Assembly: GCA_028277865.1 (NCBI GenBank)
Contig: JANQFM010000483.1
Location: 1-6,389, forward strand
Length of the DNA: 6,389 bases
Direction of reading: 5' to 3'
Origin: Acidobacteriota bacterium
GTDB taxonomy: Bacteria > Acidobacteriota > UBA6911 > RPQK01 > DATIPO01
Notes under the pieces: model-generated
The model's database searches: none
What the model was told of the DNA's origin: nothing
Seen by the model: only the letters and a program-made list of their open reading frames with translations
Translations under genes and position numbers: made by a program
In this document: piece after piece, positions 4,455-6,389 of the stretch
Numbering within the stretch: the first letter of the stretch is position 1
How the letters are laid out: each line of letters begins with the position of its first letter

Positions 4455-5767
4455 GGGTTATTAAAGGACTGATCAAGGTTTTGGCGCCGCTGTTGGTATT
4501 GGCGGGCGGGGCTTACGGCGCCTGGTATTTGGTCCGCACGCGTCCGCCTGTCGAGACCCAGCCGCCTGAAGTGATTGTGCCTTTGGTACGGACTCAGACA
4601 GCGATTGCCAAGTCGGTTCAATTCAAAGTGCAGGCTCAGGGGACCGTGGTGCCGCGTACTGAAAGCGCTCTGGTCCCCGAGGTGTCCGGACGGGTTGTCG
4701 ACGTCTCTTCGTCCCTGGCTGACGGCGCCTTTTTCGAAGAGGGGGAAGTACTGCTTCGCATCGAGCCGCAGGACTTCGAATTGGCCGTTGTTCGAACAGA
4801 GGCAGAAGTGGCCCGCGCCTCGCACCGTCTGGAAATCGAGAAGGCCGAGGCCGAGGTGGCCCGGCGGGAATGGGAAAGCCTTGGAAGCGGGGAAAAACCG
4901 TCTCCCTTGGTGCTGCGCCAGCCTCAATTGGCCGAGGCCCGCGCCGCCTTGGCTTCAGCCCAGGCGGCTTTGAAGCAGGCCGAGCGCAACCTGGAAAGAA
5001 CCGTCCTGCGGGCGCCTTACACTGGACGGGTCCGCCAGAAGAACGTCGACGTGGGCCAATATGTCACGGTTGGCTCTGCCGTGGCACGGCTATATTCGGT
5101 CGACTATGCCGAGGTCCGCCTGCCCATCCCCGACGACCAGTTGGCATTCGTCCGCCTGCCATTTGACTATCGGGACGGTTCGCGGCGCCCCAGCGGCCCT
5201 CGAGTCCGCCTGAGCGCCGAGTTTGCTGGAAGAACCCATCACTGGTCCGGGCGCATCGTGCGCACCGAAGGTGAGATCGACCCCCAGAGCCGCATGATCC
5301 ACGCCGTGGCCCAGGTGGAAGACCCTTATGGGCGTCAAGGCCCGGCTGGGCGCCCCCCTTTGGCCGTGGGGCTCTTCGTGCAGGCCGAGATCTTCGGCAA
5401 GCAGGCCAGGGGAGTCTTTGTCTTGCCCCGAGCCGCCCTGAGGGGGCCGGATCGGCTGATTGTGGTCGATTCTGAGAATCGCCTGCGCTTCCGCGAGGTC
5501 GAAGTGCTGCGCAGCCAGGGAGAGCAAGTCATTGTCGGCCAGGGGCTGCAAGAGGGCGAGCGGGTGCTGCTTTCTCCGCTGGACACGGCGGTGGAAGGCA
5601 TGCGGGTGCGCACGGAAGACGGGATTTCGCGCGAAGACGCGAAGACGCGAAGGCCGGAAAAGAGACGGCTTACGGAATCTTCCCGAGGCTTGGCGCTATT
5701 TGCGGCTTTGCGTCTTTGCGTGAGATTGCCTTCTTCCGTTTTCCACGTCCTGCAGGTGGCCTCATGA
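4451..5767 (+). CDS. HlyD/AcrA-type periplasmic adaptor (membrane fusion protein) of an RND efflux system
   Basis: A 438-residue adaptor that would bridge the inner membrane pump and the outer membrane channel. Domains in order: one N-terminal membrane anchor (about 6-28, LIKVLAPLLVLAGGAYGAWYL); first half of the lipoyl domain (about 70-105, including VPEVSGRVVDV and FFEEGEVLLRIEP); a helical hairpin rich in Ala, Glu and Arg (about 110-183); second lipoyl half (LRAPYTGRVRQKNVDVGQYVTVGS, 186-209); a beta-barrel (about 218-315); and a membrane-proximal domain (about 320-388) ending VLLSPLDTAVEGMRVRTED. Adaptors of this family normally end there. Residues 393-438 are arginine-rich and encoded by an inverted repeat, so they are probably an added tail. 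The TTG start overlaps the upstream stop (TTGA) and the gene's stop overlaps the next start (ATGA). The substrate cannot be told from the sequence. Confidence 0.92.
   Translation: MRVIKGLIKVLAPLLVLAGGAYGAWYLVRTRPPVETQPPEVIVPLVRTQTAIAKSVQFKVQAQGTVVPRTESALVPEVSGRVVDVSSSLADGAFFEEGEVLLRIEPQDFELAVVRTEAEVARASHRLEIEKAEAEVARREWESLGSGEKPSPLVLRQPQLAEARAALASAQAALKQAERNLERTVLRAPYTGRVRQKNVDVGQYVTVGSAVARLYSVDYAEVRLPIPDDQLAFVRLPFDYRDGSRRPSGPRVRLSAEFAGRTHHWSGRIVRTEGEIDPQSRMIHAVAQVEDPYGRQGPAGRPPLAVGLFVQAEIFGKQARGVFVLPRAALRGPDRLIVVDSENRLRFREVEVLRSQGEQVIVGQGLQEGERVLLSPLDTAVEGMRVRTEDGISREDAKTRRPEKRRLTESSRGLALFAALRLCVRLPSSVFHVLQVAS
5627..5724 (+). repeat. CGCAAAGACG-type inverted repeat encoding the adaptor's C-terminal tail
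   Basis: The left part has three tandem 8-mers, GCGAAGAC, GCGAAGAC, GCGAAGGC (5631-5654). The right part reads CTTTGCGTCTTTGCGTGA (5706-5723). The left arm 5627-5644 pairs with it over 18 positions: 15 are Watson-Crick and the other three would be G-U in RNA, so the mRNA could form a long stem around a 61-base loop. The flanking word CTCACGCAAAG, read on the minus strand, is shared with the intergenic repeat at 1919-1929. Confidence 0.75.
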
Positions 5768-6389
5768 AGAAAGCGATTGCCTGGTTCGCCAACAACGGAG
5801 TGGCCGCCAACTTGCTCATGATCATGATCTTGGCGGGTGGCCTGATCACCTACTTCCAGATTCCCCAGGAAGTCTTTCCCGAATTCTCGTCTGAGATGAT
5901 CTCCATCACCGTCCCTTATTTGGGAGCGGCCCCTGAAGAAGTGGAAGAAGCGGTCTGCGTCCGAATCGAAGAGCAGATTCAAAGCTTGGAGGGCATCAAG
6001 AAGATCACCTCCACCGCTTCGGAAGGCGTGGGGACGGTGATGGTGGAGGCCGAGCCCGGATCGGACGTCCGCGAGCTGCTCGATGACATCAAAAGCCGCG
6101 TCGACGCCATTGACACCTTTCCGGCCGAAACCGAACAGCCCATCATCCAGGAAGTCCTGCTGCGCCGCCAGGTGATCAGCATTGCTGTGTCGGGAGAAGC
6201 CGACCTGAAGGTGCTCAAGGGATTGGCCGAGCGCGTACGAGACGAGGTCTCGGCCCTGCAGGGCATCACCCAGGTGCAACTGGCCAATGCCCGTCCCTAC
6301 GAAGTGTCGATCGAGGTTTCCGAAGAGGCTTTGCGCCGCTGGGGGCTGACCTTCAACCAGGTGGCCCAGGCGGTGCGCAGATCTTCCCT
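5764..6389 (+). CDS. RND-family inner membrane efflux pump (AcrB-type), N-terminal 208 residues, cut by the window edge
   Basis: The frame is open to the right edge and encodes 208 complete codons of a family that normally has about 1,000 residues. It begins MKKAIAWFANNGVAANLLM. The first transmembrane helix is at about 12-31 (GVAANLLMIMILAGGLITYF). The periplasmic porter region follows with typical RND features: EVFPEFSSEMISITVPYLGA (39-58), APEEVEEAVCVRIEEQIQSLEG (58-79) and KKITSTASEGVGTVMVE (81-97), with QGITQVQLANARPYEVSIEV further on. The protein would use proton motive force to expel substrates through the adaptor and channel encoded just upstream. The ATG overlaps the adaptor stop (ATGA), and AGGTGG (5754-5759) precedes it by four bases. 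Transmembrane helix 4, with its proton-relay residues, lies beyond the window, so neither substrate class nor functionality can be judged. Confidence 0.93.
   Translation, partial: MKKAIAWFANNGVAANLLMIMILAGGLITYFQIPQEVFPEFSSEMISITVPYLGAAPEEVEEAVCVRIEEQIQSLEGIKKITSTASEGVGTVMVEAEPGSDVRELLDDIKSRVDAIDTFPAETEQPIIQEVLLRRQVISIAVSGEADLKVLKGLAERVRDEVSALQGITQVQLANARPYEVSIEVSEEALRRWGLTFNQVAQAVRRSS

Noticed and set aside
5335..6279. A 314-codon minus-strand open frame across the adaptor/pump junction
   Set aside because: It runs antisense to two recognised genes and across the inverted repeat, with no family signature.

Overview
The window looks like chromosomal DNA from a GC-rich Gram-negative bacterium. 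An outer membrane factor lipoprotein, a periplasmic adaptor and an RND pump together require two membranes. Short heptanucleotide tandem arrays and CGCAAAGACGCAAAG-type inverted repeats sit at gene junctions. I associate this repeat style with Acidobacteriota and some other environmental phyla, but that placement is from memory and is weak.

Region 1-183 has no convincing gene and holds a heptamer-array hairpin. A minus-strand gene (184-1779) encodes a 531-residue protein that matches the CmlA type of di-iron beta-hydroxylase in length and metal-ligand spacing: an N-terminal domain followed by a metallo-beta-lactamase-fold oxygenase domain. Its promoter appears to lie so close to the ATG that the transcript would be leaderless. 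A 339-base divergent intergenic region (1780-2118) follows, with a 14-bp perfect inverted repeat and, nearer the next gene, three 13-bp direct repeats over a plausible promoter.

From 2119 to the right edge there is one compact plus-strand operon: a TetR-family regulator, a NodT-type outer membrane factor lipoprotein, an HlyD/AcrA-type membrane fusion protein, and the first 208 residues of an RND inner membrane pump. Every junction is a 4-base stop/start overlap (ATGA, TTGA, ATGA), so the genes are probably translationally coupled. Together they would make a tripartite efflux pump controlled by its own first gene.

The most unusual aspect is that repeat DNA has entered the coding ends at these junctions without breaking the frames. 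The first ~77 codons of the outer membrane factor consist largely of heptamer tandem arrays (one run of 11 consecutive heptamers), placed between a well-supported start codon and the lipoprotein signal peptide. The last ~20 codons of that gene and the last ~46 codons of the adaptor gene are also repeat-derived. Because 7 is not a multiple of 3, gain or loss of a heptamer would switch the outer membrane factor out of frame, which makes it a candidate phase-variable efflux component. I see no CRISPR array, tRNA, rRNA or insertion sequence.
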